64,000 nt of DNA from Tritrichomonas musculus (lineage: Eukaryota; Parabasalia; Tritrichomonadida; Tritrichomonadidae). The translations under genes and the position numbers were made by a program. Shown one piece after another: positions 18,210 to 28,093 of the stretch. The stretch's first letter is position 1. Each line of letters starts with the position of its first letter. The notes beneath the pieces were generated by a model. It was not told the origin of the DNA. It was given only the letters and a program-made list of their open reading frames with translations, and did not search any database. Where the stretch lies: contig JAPFFF010000011.1 in assembly GCA_039105265.1 (NCBI GenBank), positions 930,001 through 994,000 on the forward strand, given 5' to 3'.

Positions 18210-19211
18210 ATGGAATTACCACCAAGTGTTAACACTTTATATCCTAATCGAGATAATATAGTTAATGATGGTAATACACCTCTTCCAATCGAAACAGCCT
18301 ACTTCCTTGAGGATGCTCAACATGATAAAGCTAAGTTTAATAGGTATTGGTTTAATTTCCCACCAGAATGGTCAACTGCAAACAAAGGGGAATCTATTGT
18401 TGGCGTTCGTTCAGCACATATCATTAAGAGAAGACGCAAAATGGAAGTAGAGATTGAAATATATAAGATACATAAGAAAACATATGAGTTTGTTTGTGGC
18501 GGAACATGGAATGATGGAACACTAAAAGAAGACTATATAACTGGTTCAAATCATGAATAAGGGTGCTTCAAAGTCATTGATTGGGTGTCAGTCGATGGAG
18601 ATTTACGTGGATTTTTTGATGCAGTTAATCGTGCATTCAAGTCATACATTAAAACTTCAACATTAGACAAATTTGTTCAAAATGATGATGATATACAGGA
18701 TAGAGATATACAAACAGATGGATACTATGATAAAAATGGTTTTCATGAAATCATTTATACAGAAAGAAATAAAGCAGAGAACCATAAATACTACTATACC
18801 AATAGTAAGAATGAACGAGATTGGGAGTATACTGCACCATATATGAACTTTTTCCAACTTAAATCCTGGAATGATGACTTTGCAGATGTGTTTAATATAG
18901 GTAATGGCATATTTCAAAATAAACCAGAAAAATATCAAACATGGAGTAAGACATTAATATTTGATAATATATGGGACAGACAATCATGCAAAATATATTC
19001 ATCGATAGGTGAACAAGCATTACATAACTATATTGGAGATAGTGATGTTGAATATAGTCCGATTAAGTACTTCAAGTTAAACTCAATGGACCAAAGGTTT
19101 TGGATAGACTTCTATAGTGATGCCCATTATAATTGTCCAACAAAACTACCTCCAAATGATTCATTTGTAATCGAAATGCAATTCCTTCAATACGATAAGA
19201 TGTTTATTTAA
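18210..19211 (+). pseudogene. 333-aa putative minor capsid protein, broken copy (unit B)
   Basis: Broken copy of the gene described in full for unit C (38842-39843). It lies 24 nt after the protease and 6 nt before the integrase. The rest of the sequence is nearly identical to unit C. Confidence 0.8.
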
Positions 19212-19217
19212 AAATAA

Positions 19218-20372
19218 ATGAGTAAAGAAGAACCAAGCCCATATGAAAAATTATACAACAAAGCTAAATGGAAGACCTTGGACAAATACCTTAGCATGGC
19301 AAAACAAGAGAATCTAAATGAAGACGAAGCGAAGAAATACTTTGATGAAAGAGTAGTACATGATAAGAGAGTACCCAAAGCACAATATATACCTATTGTA
19401 TCCAAACATCCTCATGGTTATCAAATGGATACCTTCATTAATAATAAAGAGGCAGGTGGGTTGAATTATCTAATGTTCATCAATATCAACACCAGAAAAG
19501 CATATGCATATCCTATGAATGGTAAAGGAGCAAGAGAAGTATTAACAGCACTTCATAAATTTGTTAATGATGTACCTCATGTATATTCGATAACAAGTGA
19601 TGAGGATGCAGCATATTTATCATCAACAGTCTTAGACTTCATGAGAGAGAAGAACATAAAATACCGAACAACAACTGAGAATAACCATAATGTACTTGGA
19701 ATTATTAATAGGTTTATGAGAACCATAAGAGATGCTATTGGTGAAAATAGGTTTATTCAACCAAAGGAGATGCATGATTTGGTCAACATATATAACAACT
19801 CTCCTCATAGGTCTTTAGATAATAAAGCACCTAACGATATTACTCCAGAGGATGAAATAAAGTACATACAAAAGAATGCACGCATTAATCCATACCATTT
19901 TAATCCAGGTGAGAAGGTCAGGTTAGTACTCGAAAAAGAACCATTTGGTAAAAGAAGAAGTAATTTGTCCAATGAGTCTTATATAGTTGACTCGCAAAAA
20001 GGTAACCAGTTTGTGGTCAGGTCCAAAGATGGTTCAACTAGTTCATTCCCTGGATATAGGTTGTTAAGGACAAGAGACAAAAGGATTAAAGTAGCTGAAA
20101 GACTAAATGAAGGTAAAGAAGGTATTATTGAACAAATATATAACTTTGATGAAGATACTGGTAAGTATGATTTAAAATGGGAAGGAGTCGAAGGTGATGA
20201 TGCCTTTGCTAGACAAACTATTAGAGATGTAAGGAGAGGTAATCCATTAGTACTTGGTACAGCAGAAAGACAATATTGGTTGGAACAAAAGAAAAATTAT
20301 GAACGACAAATTAAAGCAGGTCAAAAGGTTGAGGGAAAACCAATACCAGATAAAATTATGAAATACATTTAA
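19218..20372 (+). CDS. INT: Retroviral-type (DDE family) integrase, 384 aa (unit B)
   Basis: The core carries the RNase H-like integrase pattern: QMDTF (Asp71), ITSDEDAAYLS (Asp128/130) followed by FMREKNIKYRTT and the downstream helix GIINRFMRTIRD (161-172), then YNNSPHRSLDNKAPND, typical of Polinton and retroelement integrases. An SH3-like strand region follows (FNPGEKVRL near 228), and a chromodomain-like segment is at about 303-338 (GIIEQIYNFDED then YDLKWEG), which in related elements may bind histone tails and guide insertion. The stop codon forms TAAA. The gene starts 6 nt after the previous gene and is followed 10 nt later by the ATPase, so the spacing is operon-like although the expression mode is unknown. 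The unit C copy differs by about one residue. Confidence 0.93.
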   Translation: MSKEEPSPYEKLYNKAKWKTLDKYLSMAKQENLNEDEAKKYFDERVVHDKRVPKAQYIPIVSKHPHGYQMDTFINNKEAGGLNYLMFININTRKAYAYPMNGKGAREVLTALHKFVNDVPHVYSITSDEDAAYLSSTVLDFMREKNIKYRTTTENNHNVLGIINRFMRTIRDAIGENRFIQPKEMHDLVNIYNNSPHRSLDNKAPNDITPEDEIKYIQKNARINPYHFNPGEKVRLVLEKEPFGKRRSNLSNESYIVDSQKGNQFVVRSKDGSTSSFPGYRLLRTRDKRIKVAERLNEGKEGIIEQIYNFDEDTGKYDLKWEGVEGDDAFARQTIRDVRRGNPLVLGTAERQYWLEQKKNYERQIKAGQKVEGKPIPDKIMKYI

Positions 20373-20382
20373 AAATTTGTAA

Positions 20383-21249
20383 ATGGATGAACCCCCAAAT
20401 GCAGAACTCATAAATAAAGTAGAAACATTGATTAAAGAAACCTTACAGAAGAACATGAAAGAGATAGATGGTGCTTTGATTAAACCATTATCACCTGATT
20501 ATCCTTTTAGCACAAATGGTATATACTTTTTTATTGGCAAACCAGGTGCTGGTAAAAGTTTTTGGATATGGAGACATATTATGATAACAGAGAGGTTGTT
20601 TAAACATCCATACTACCAAAAGATAATATTTTGCTCAAGCTCTGGTAAAATGGATAAAACAGCTGAAACACTTAATAAACAGATACAATCAAGAATCGAT
20701 TATGTAAAGGAAAGAGAATTAATGAGTTATCTTAAAAGACATCTTCGAAGAAAGATAAAGTATTATGCCATTGTCAAATATGTATTATCTCGAATGAAAG
20801 AGACCAATGACGAAATGAGGAGGCTCATTGAGAAGCATCATTTAAATGAGCTCAATGATAAAATTATATATATAGCCAATAAGTTAGTCAAATATGAAAC
20901 ATCATCATATCCATATAACACATTATTGATACTAGATGATTGTGCAGGTAGTGATTTATTAAAGAATGGTAATAGTGAATTTATCAAGTTGTTAACCAAG
21001 ACAAGACACTATAATTTAACATGTATCATGGCTATCCAAACTATTCGATTTGTTCATATGAATGCTAAAAGGTTAGCAACAGATATCATATGTTATACAG
21101 GATATAGTGAGGAAGATTTTACTAGCTTGTTGCAACAAACTAATAACTCATTAAATACTAAGCAGACAGTAGCTGAATACTTACAACATAAAGAACCACA
21201 TGAAAAATTCGTAATGAATATTTCTGCTAATAAGTACTATTTCGAATAA
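20383..21249 (+). CDS. ATPase: A32/FtsK-HerA-type DNA packaging ATPase, 288 aa (unit B)
   Basis: The P-loop GKPGAGKS is at residues 52-59 and Walker B LLILDD at 181-186 (Asp185-Asp186), followed by the MAIQT segment with the polar sensor Gln219. The length and motif spacing fit the genome-packaging ATPase of Polintons, virophages and adeno-like viruses. It would power DNA loading into a capsid. A helical insertion between the two Walker motifs (about residues 100-170, Lys/Arg-rich) is longer than the minimal core. The gene sits between the integrase and the structural genes, as in most Polintons. Confidence 0.93.
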   Translation: MDEPPNAELINKVETLIKETLQKNMKEIDGALIKPLSPDYPFSTNGIYFFIGKPGAGKSFWIWRHIMITERLFKHPYYQKIIFCSSSGKMDKTAETLNKQIQSRIDYVKERELMSYLKRHLRRKIKYYAIVKYVLSRMKETNDEMRRLIEKHHLNELNDKIIYIANKLVKYETSSYPYNTLLILDDCAGSDLLKNGNSEFIKLLTKTRHYNLTCIMAIQTIRFVHMNAKRLATDIICYTGYSEEDFTSLLQQTNNSLNTKQTVAEYLQHKEPHEKFVMNISANKYYFE

Positions 21250-21266
21250 TTTTTAATTTTTTAAAA

Positions 21267-21722
21267 ATGGGAATTGAACGTCATTCAGTAGAAGATTATT
21301 GGAAGCCAAATTATTCCAAAAAGCAACAATTTTCACCATGGCAAGAGATAATAAAAGGAGGAGTAGGACTAGGTGGGAAGTTATTAATGGGAGCAGCAGA
21401 TAGTTTTTCGGGAGGTCTTGCAAGTAAACTATTAGATGCCTCAGCAGGTGGATTAACCAAGCATGCTGGTGTTATTGGTTCAGTTGCGAGAGGTCTTGGT
21501 GAAAGCTACTTGAGCGATAGTACAAGAAATAAATTAGCAAACATAGCTGACACAGCATTAAAATATGTCCCAGATGGAAAAGTGAAAACTGCCTTATCAT
21601 CAATTAATAAATCTGCAAAAGGTGAATCAGTTGGAGCACCTCTTGAAAAGCCAGCATTTTCGTCTAGATCATTACAAGAGAGTGACTTTACTACCAACAA
21701 TCGGGCGAGAACCTACATCTAA
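21267..21722 (+). CDS. Glycine-rich amphipathic 151-aa protein (unit B)
   Basis: Residues 25-90 consist of Gly/Ala/Leu/Ser-rich helical stretches (GGVGLGGKLLMGAADSFSGG, then AGVIGSVARGLGES) that look amphipathic and membrane-seeking. The rest is Lys- and Ser-rich. Polintons and adenoviruses encode a small minor capsid protein with an amphipathic membrane-active helix (pVI-like) next to the capsid genes, and this protein fits that slot in size, composition and position. The functional call is inference. The protein is identical in units B and C. Confidence 0.6.
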   Translation: MGIERHSVEDYWKPNYSKKQQFSPWQEIIKGGVGLGGKLLMGAADSFSGGLASKLLDASAGGLTKHAGVIGSVARGLGESYLSDSTRNKLANIADTALKYVPDGKVKTALSSINKSAKGESVGAPLEKPAFSSRSLQESDFTTNNRARTYI

Positions 21723-21770
21723 TGAAAACTCAAAAAAAACTAAATTTTTGGACTTTTTTGTTTATTTTAA

Positions 21771-22322
21771 ATGTCAAAACATCTAACAGGTTCTAAGAGA
21801 CTTGCAGTTATTCATAAATGGTTGAATGGAAGGGATGACCCAGATTGGGAAGTTTTACCTACTAAAACCAAAGACAAGTATATTGTAAAACAGCGAAAAA
21901 CTCCAATAACTCGAGAATATCAAGAAAACTCAGAAAGTGAAAATAACGAAGAAACTCAAGAAAACTCAGACAGTGAAGAACATGAGGAACTTGAAGAAAA
22001 GCCAAGAAAGCCAATAAGTTCGAAAGCTGCACGAAAACCTCCAAAACCTCGAAAAACTCAACAAAGCCAAGTTTATGACCCTACTGTGAATGAGGAAATA
22101 CTAAAACAGCTAAAATCACTAGGTGAAGAAATGAAGATAAGTCGAGAGAAGAAAGAACAGAGACGTATGATAAAGGAGGTTGTTGATAAAAGGATGAGTA
22201 AACCAAGACAACAGTATGTTCCTGAAGAACCGCCACAACAATATGAAGAAGAACAACAACCTCAATATATACCTATGAGACCTATTGGTAGGAGAAATCG
22301 CATCTTTGAAGATATGATGTAA
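21771..22322 (+). CDS. Charged, disordered 183-aa protein (unit B)
   Basis: A short folded N-terminus (SKRLAVIHKWLNGRDDPDWEVLP) is followed by a highly charged, probably disordered region rich in Glu, Asn, Lys and Pro. The repeat QENSESENNEETQENSDSEE lies near residues 50-70, and a Gln/Pro/Glu tail ends in RPIGRRNRIFEDMM. No family is recognised. It directly precedes the major capsid gene (17-nt gap) in B and C, suggesting a scaffold or core protein. The stop codon forms TAAA. Confidence 0.65.
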   Translation: MSKHLTGSKRLAVIHKWLNGRDDPDWEVLPTKTKDKYIVKQRKTPITREYQENSESENNEETQENSDSEEHEELEEKPRKPISSKAARKPPKPRKTQQSQVYDPTVNEEILKQLKSLGEEMKISREKKEQRRMIKEVVDKRMSKPRQQYVPEEPPQQYEEEQQPQYIPMRPIGRRNRIFEDMM

Positions 22323-22339
22323 ATTTTTTTCTATCTAAA

Positions 22340-24022
22340 ATGCTTAACAAGGAATCCTATATGAAAACCTCAGCAGAGGTTTGTACTCAGATTGCATCTT
22401 ACTTTGATGTTGTCGATAATTGCATAGCACTTAGTGATACTAATAAGGCATACTCATTAAATCCACAAACTTCGTATTCACCATCACCACCAATTAAGAG
22501 TGGTTCATATACAACATGTATTATCTCTCCTAATACTCATAATACTGCTGATATATATAATGGATTTATTCGAGCAGATATGAGAGTGATGATAAAAATA
22601 GACAAGCCAATTCTAAGTGATTTAGAAAATGTCAGTGGTTATAATTTTGGTAAGGTATGGTTTGGTTTTAAGGATGCTCGAGATGCTGTTGAGAAGTATG
22701 AAATTGTAGCTAATGGTATGACGCTTTATACCCAGAACTTTGGATGTGAAGAATCCTTTTTAACTGCATGTTGTGCAAATGAAGTTACTAAAAGAGCTGA
22801 TATATATAGTAAAGCAAGACATAAGGATATTTGGAATGATACTCATGGAAGGAGATGTGGTTTTGTTGCAAATCTTAACAAAGATGTGACTTCTGTCACT
22901 GAAACAATTAGATTAAAGATTGATTTGCGACGATTCCTACCTTTATCTAATATCAAGTACTTACCAGCATTTGCAGGTAAAATCGAATTACGTCTTTACT
23001 TTTCAACAGCTGGTATGGTATATTGTCCAGTTGGTTTTGAAAAGAGCTTGGTTGCTAATCCACATATAATGAAAGACTTCAATGTTGATGAAATTACCAA
23101 TGAATTTCGACCTATTGGAGAACCAATATGGATGTGGACAAGTACCGAAAAAATAGCAATGGATAAGATTAATCACCCCAAGAATCTTCCACCTGTTGGT
23201 GAAAATCATGGAGGAGCATATGAAATTGACGGAGCTAACAAGACTAAGGAAAGAGTTGACCGAACTATTTACAGTGATTGGAGAACTTGGAGTGTTGTTG
23301 ATTATTCCATTGAAGAATGTGCGAGTATTATACCTTGTTTTGGTATTCATGAATCTGTATATACATCACTTGTTCAAAGATATGCTAACCCTCAACATCC
23401 ACTTACATTCCCAACACAGATTATGTCATTTTACACTTGTACAAGACCTCTTAATAATGAACAAGATAAAGCAACTATTACTATTACACCTAATTTTGTA
23501 GATAGTATGTTTTGCTTATTCCCACTTAAGCATACACATAAGACATACTTCAAGAATCCTATGTTTGAAGCATTTCATATGAATTGTGGTAATTACAATA
23601 ATATTCCTGCTAAAGCATTTGGTACTAATGGTAAGTATCCCGAGTTCCTCGAATATTGCCAGAATGCAATGAACATGAATGGAGAGCAAAATGGATTTAA
23701 TAAAGAGGTTATTGCAAGTTTAGCGATTGAGTATCAATATAATGAAAACACAACAGGCTATTATCCAAATGATAGGTCCTCATTCTTCATAGGTCTTCCT
23801 ACTGAAACAGATGGAACATATCAACAAGGTCTTTCAAGTCTTGCACCTATTAACTTCGAATTGATATGTAGTCAAAAGGCAGATAATCCATTTAGACAGG
23901 AAGTAGATACACCTCCATTATTATGCTTATTAACAGATATATCAATTAGTATCTTAATTAGACCTAATGGTATGCCACCATCAGTACGTATTGGTCCTTA
24001 TGATTTAACAACCCCTGAGTAA
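22340..24022 (+). CDS. MCP: Major capsid protein, double-jelly-roll type, 560 aa (unit B)
   Basis: The size, position after the ATPase, and strand-rich sequence fit the Polinton major capsid protein. The N-terminal part (YSPSPPIKSGSYTT, then an FIRADMRVMIKID strand region) and the following FGKVWFGFKDARDAVEKYEIVANG segment are typical of the first jelly roll. ELRLYFSTAG and a C-terminal ISILIRPNGMPPS, near the end of the second, complete it. No motif is diagnostic by eye, so the call relies on composition, length and gene order. The amino-acid sequence appears identical to the unit C copy and to the visible part of A. The stop forms TAAA. Confidence 0.85.
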   Translation: MLNKESYMKTSAEVCTQIASYFDVVDNCIALSDTNKAYSLNPQTSYSPSPPIKSGSYTTCIISPNTHNTADIYNGFIRADMRVMIKIDKPILSDLENVSGYNFGKVWFGFKDARDAVEKYEIVANGMTLYTQNFGCEESFLTACCANEVTKRADIYSKARHKDIWNDTHGRRCGFVANLNKDVTSVTETIRLKIDLRRFLPLSNIKYLPAFAGKIELRLYFSTAGMVYCPVGFEKSLVANPHIMKDFNVDEITNEFRPIGEPIWMWTSTEKIAMDKINHPKNLPPVGENHGGAYEIDGANKTKERVDRTIYSDWRTWSVVDYSIEECASIIPCFGIHESVYTSLVQRYANPQHPLTFPTQIMSFYTCTRPLNNEQDKATITITPNFVDSMFCLFPLKHTHKTYFKNPMFEAFHMNCGNYNNIPAKAFGTNGKYPEFLEYCQNAMNMNGEQNGFNKEVIASLAIEYQYNENTTGYYPNDRSSFFIGLPTETDGTYQQGLSSLAPINFELICSQKADNPFRQEVDTPPLLCLLTDISISILIRPNGMPPSVRIGPYDLTTPE

Positions 24023-24049
24023 AAAGATGTATATTTTATTTTATAGAAA

Positions 24050-24484
24050 ATGTCGAATGATTATAGAAGCCCACATGCTGAGATTGTTGGAAGAGAAGGT
24101 ATGATGTATAATGAAGCTACCATGAAAAATAAAGACATAGAGTTTCAACATTTTGGTGTGTTCAGTAATACTAATACTTATTCTGTAACCTTCAACCCAT
24201 ATATTAATCGACCACCTACCCAGATTATTGAACATGAGGACCCTGTTAGATTTCCAGATATTCGAGAACATATAACCAAACCTGTTCGTGAACCTCCTGT
24301 TAGTATTACAGATGGTGGTTTTTATCGACATATAGGTGAAAAAGATAAACCAGTACCTCTCTTACCAAAATATCTTAAGAAGCCTGAGAAACCACCAATG
24401 CAAGGTAGAGCAAGAGAATATAATAAACAAGATATTCGATATGGACCTACTCAGCATATCTTTACCCAAAATAACATATATTAA
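24050..24484 (+). CDS. Small proline-rich basic protein, 144 aa (unit B)
   Basis: Second copy of the gene at 321-755, identical to unit C and differing from A at about two residues (Ile for Thr and Lys for Arg). The 27-nt spacer after the capsid gene is unchanged. Confidence 0.7.
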   Translation: MSNDYRSPHAEIVGREGMMYNEATMKNKDIEFQHFGVFSNTNTYSVTFNPYINRPPTQIIEHEDPVRFPDIREHITKPVREPPVSITDGGFYRHIGEKDKPVPLLPKYLKKPEKPPMQGRAREYNKQDIRYGPTQHIFTQNNIY

Positions 24485-24508
24485 TTTTTTATTGAATTTT
24501 TTATCCAG

Positions 24509-24955
24509 ATGAAAATGACAACAAGAAACGTCTATGACTATGTCAATGAACTTCGCGCAAAATGTGCTCCAAATACTAAACAATGTAATTTCTCGATACT
24601 TTGTGACAAGTACCCAATGAAAGCAGGAGAATGGAGCTATTTAGGTAAAGTACTTTATGTCTCAATCAAGATAAAAGACAAGTGCCACAGATTTTATCCA
24701 GATAAGCTCAAAGAACTTGATCTTGACTCAATATTTATTAAGCCTAACTCAAGGAGAAAAATATCTGAAGATTTCGAAGAGTTCTACATAAATGGAAACA
24801 CTACCACTCAAGAGTATCAAGGAATCAAATACTACAACTACTCCATTGCAGCCGCTCCTACAAGTCATAAACCAAAAATCGATGCTCTCAAGCAGAAATA
24901 TCAAATTGAGTCATTTGACATGTTTATTGGAGAACAGCTAGACTTAGTACTTTAA
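24509..24955 (+). CDS. Small protein of unknown function, 148 aa (unit B)
   Basis: The protein is the same as in unit A (780-1226). Only synonymous differences are seen. Confidence 0.75.
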   Translation: MKMTTRNVYDYVNELRAKCAPNTKQCNFSILCDKYPMKAGEWSYLGKVLYVSIKIKDKCHRFYPDKLKELDLDSIFIKPNSRRKISEDFEEFYINGNTTTQEYQGIKYYNYSIAAAPTSHKPKIDALKQKYQIESFDMFIGEQLDLVL

Positions 24956-24976
24956 GCCTATTTTTTCCCAACCTAA

Positions 24977-25501
24977 ATGATTAAGAAGAGGGGTACAACC
25001 AATGGAGTTCAAGCAAATGTATCTTTAGAACCATCAGCAGCTGCATCATCTACTTCAAACATCAACAACAACATTATTATTAATAAGAGAGATGATGGCA
25101 AGGAAGACATTGTTATTACAAGAGACATCGGAGTGCAAACTGAACCTGTTGAAGTTGAACCAGATGTACGTAATGTTATACTTGAAGCATATGCACAAAT
25201 ACTACTTAATCAAGACAAAGCACTACTAGCTAACATTATATCAAAGAAATGCATCATAGTACCTATTGAATCTCTTAGCAACATCATCAAAGCAATACTA
25301 CATGTTAATGAGGTTGAAGTACAACTGAATGAAAATGTTGGATGTTGTGCAGCTAAGAGCAACCCAATAAGAAAAATAGATGCAATTAAGATTATTAAAG
25401 ATAATGGAGAGGTAGTCATTGACTTGAAACAAGTATATAATAAAGAATATAATGAGCTTGTGAATAATTATCATGTATACTTAAAATATTGCATAGTATA
25501 A
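24977..25501 (+). CDS. Small protein with Q-T motif, 174 aa (unit B)
   Basis: Copy of 1248-1772, with a few conservative substitutions shared with unit C (for example Asn for Ser after HV, and Asn for Asp in the NENVG segment). The IGVQTE motif is retained. Confidence 0.7.
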   Translation: MIKKRGTTNGVQANVSLEPSAAASSTSNINNNIIINKRDDGKEDIVITRDIGVQTEPVEVEPDVRNVILEAYAQILLNQDKALLANIISKKCIIVPIESLSNIIKAILHVNEVEVQLNENVGCCAAKSNPIRKIDAIKIIKDNGEVVIDLKQVYNKEYNELVNNYHVYLKYCIV

Positions 25502-25575
25502 AAAAAGACATATTAAAAAACTTAAAAAAGACATATATAAAAAACTTAAAATTAGAAGTAATTATTTTTTTACTC

Positions 25576-26845
25576 TTACTCCTTGTCTTTTGGAGATGAA
25601 GCTTCTTGTTCATCTTCATCATCTTCTTCTTGTGTCTCTTGCGAGTCAGGCACTATAGGCACGTGAAAGCCAATAGATTTTGGTGTTGTAGATTGAGGAA
25701 TCTTTTTATGAAAAACCTCGCAGGTAGTGAGATTCATTTGAGTAAGTGCTTCAGCAATCTTGTTCATGTTTGCTTGTATCAAAGGGTCATAGATGGTGCA
25801 GACATTAGATGATGTCGAGTTTATTATTTTTTGGTTGAACAGAAATATCACCTCTTTAATATAGGCCATTCAATAAGTTCGTAACTTCTACTTTTTAGAA
25901 AGTAGAAATGATTATTCAAATAATAAATATAATAATTATAATATATGAACGATACTCTATATTTTGCTAAAATAGTTTGCTATTATAACTAATATTCACT
26001 GAGTTGTTGTGTATTTAAAATTTATTACTTTTAAATTTTCATTTTTTGGAATATCAAAGGAGATATAAAAATATTTAGTTCAAATCATATGAATGATAAA
26101 AAAAATTGTCAAATAGATATATTTTTGGAAACATTCCAAATTATGTTTATCCAAACATAAAAATTATATATGGCTCAATATGCATACGTTATGATCCGTT
26201 AAAGTACGTTAAGCCTTACTTTTTCAAAAGAATCTATGGTTTGAAGCCTTATTCAAAAGATTCATAAAAAAAATATATAAATTAATAAGACATTGATTTA
26301 ATATATATGTATATAAAAAATCAATGAAAAGTAATTGTTATATATTTCTAAATATATATATATATTCAAATTTTTGAAAAAAAATAGCCAAAAAAGTTCA
26401 AAATCATTGGATTTTTTTATTGAAACATTTTTATTTAGATATTTTCAAAACCATTGGTTAATGATTTATCAATTTTATAATTAATTATAATAATAGTGCA
26501 TGCATATTACCTATATCAATATTCGGATAAATGAAAAGTATTTCATGCATTGAGTAAATACCACAAAAATTCAATAATCATTTTTCAGCCTAAAACTGAA
26601 AAAAATCTCTTAAAAGTACTGAATAATAAATTAAACAAAAATCGAAAATAATAAATATATAGATATTGATGAAATGCTTATATATATATAAATAAATATT
26701 TTATATCATATCTACATGTGGAAAAAAGTGCCAGTTACGAACTTATTGAATGACCTATAGCATTGGCTATTTCAACATGAGCATTTTTTATAGCTAGCTT
26801 TTGCTGTTTTTGGAATTCTTTGAAGTCATTTACAGAACGCGACAT
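25576..26845 (-). pseudogene. Reverse 123-aa acidic-tail gene interrupted by mariner-like element (unit B)
   Basis: The two flanks of this gene match units A (1839-2210) and C (47955-48326), but a mariner-like element (25862-26757) lies inside it. The target was an internal TA. Confidence 0.9.
25862..26757. mobile_element. Mariner-like non-autonomous element (MITE), 896 bp
   Basis: Absent from the same site in units A and C, so the borders are exact. The 25-bp terminal inverted repeats at 25862-25886 and 26733-26757 differ at one position, begin TAGG, and contain CATTCAATAAGTTCGTAACT, the ATAAGT core typical of mariner ends. They are flanked by a TA duplication (25860-25861 and 26758-26759), as expected for Tc1/mariner. 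Next to the left end, CTACTTTTTAGAAAGTAG can form a small hairpin. The interior is AT-rich with no coding frame, so it must have been moved by a transposase supplied elsewhere. Confidence 0.9.
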
Positions 26846-26921
26846 TTTAAAAAATGAAGTGATTTTGTTTGCGAATATTCAATTTTCAAAAATAATTCAA
26901 TTTTTTTTCTCAAATGAAATC

Positions 26922-27200
26922 ATGAGCCAAAATTTAGATTTGGGTGAGTTCAAGGAAACAGCTATCATCAAGAAGTTGAAGAAGTCCAAGAGTAACAACA
27001 ACCTCAAAAATATTGATACTGCAAAAACTGAAACAACAGAAAAACGTGGTAGAAAGCAAAAGTATGCAACTGTTGAAGAACGAAATGAAGCACGTAAACA
27101 ACAGCAAAAGGCATATCGTGAAAGAAAGAAAAAAGAAGTACAAAGTATGAAGGAAAAAATAATGGCGTATGAAAGCAAAAAGGTATCACATGAAGAATGA
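26922..27200 (+). CDS. Basic, bZIP-like 92-aa protein (unit B)
   Basis: Copy of 2287-2565, with about one residue difference (Ala for Ser near the C-terminus). The start is chosen as in unit A. Confidence 0.6.
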   Translation: MSQNLDLGEFKETAIIKKLKKSKSNNNLKNIDTAKTETTEKRGRKQKYATVEERNEARKQQQKAYRERKKKEVQSMKEKIMAYESKKVSHEE

Positions 27201-27447
27201 GGTATCACATCAGGAAAAAGGTATCACATCAGGAAAAAGGTATCACATCAGGAAAAAGGTATCACATGAAGAATGAGGTATCACATGAGGAAAAAGGTAT
27301 CACATGAGGAAAAAGGTATCACATCAGGAAAAAGGTATCACATCAGGAAAAAGGTATCACATGAGGAAAAAAGTATCACATCAGGAAAAAGGTATCACAT
27401 GAGGAAAAAGGTATCACATCAGGAAAAAGGTATCATATGAGGAAAAA
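27201..27447 (+). repeat. 19-bp minisatellite, about 13 units (unit B)
   Basis: Tandem units of GGTATCACATCAGGAAAAA and the variant with GAGG, interspersed. One unit repeats the coding-end form with GAAGAATGA, a visible link between the array and the end of the gene. Confidence 0.9.
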
Positions 27448-27478
27448 CAAGTATATAAAAAAATTTTTTTTTAGTTAT

Positions 27479-27901
27479 TCATTTTTTTTTGTAGTACATT
27501 GTTATTAGCTTATTGTTTTTTTTCACTCTCTTATGAGTAAAGTGTCTCTTTGTTCCATCGAGATGCCCGAAACCAAGTCGAGTAATAGATAGTTCATGAC
27601 CAAAGAACATGTTGTACAAGTTAACAATGTCTCTTGCAGGATAACAATCTTTCTCGAGGTTGTCAAACCATTCATCATACCTCTTTTTTTGTTTTGCTCG
27701 AAGTCGATGCGCATCATTTTCAAGAGCTTGAGCATAATTTTCACACATCGTTCTTAAATTTGATGTATCATCTTCAACTTTTAGTTGAGATATTTTTTTC
27801 GACATGTTTATATTAATTTTGTAGTCGAATGAATCATGATCTTTAGGAGGTGTTTGTTTTTGTAAAATATCTTCTATTTTATCTTCTTCTTCATTCATCA
27901 T
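27479..27901 (-). CDS. Reverse-strand 140-aa protein (unit B)
   Basis: Copy of the gene at 2879-3304, with a few substitutions near the C-terminus and one in the helical middle (Gln for His). Function unknown. Confidence 0.6.
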   Translation of the reverse strand: MMNEEEDKIEDILQKQTPPKDHDSFDYKININMSKKISQLKVEDDTSNLRTMCENYAQALENDAHRLRAKQKKRYDEWFDNLEKDCYPARDIVNLYNMFFGHELSITRLGFGHLDGTKRHFTHKRVKKNNKLITMYYKKK

Positions 27902-28093
27902 TAATAAAATAATAGTGATATTAATAAATATATTTTTTTAAAATTTCAATATATTTTATTTTTTTTTTAATTCAATTTTTGAATTTTTATAGTGTATTTA
28001 ACTTTTTCAAAGAAAAATATCCACTTTCGAGTTTTTCTACGAAATTTAAAATTTAGTGATATCAACTAGAAAATAGTTCATTTTTATACTTGT

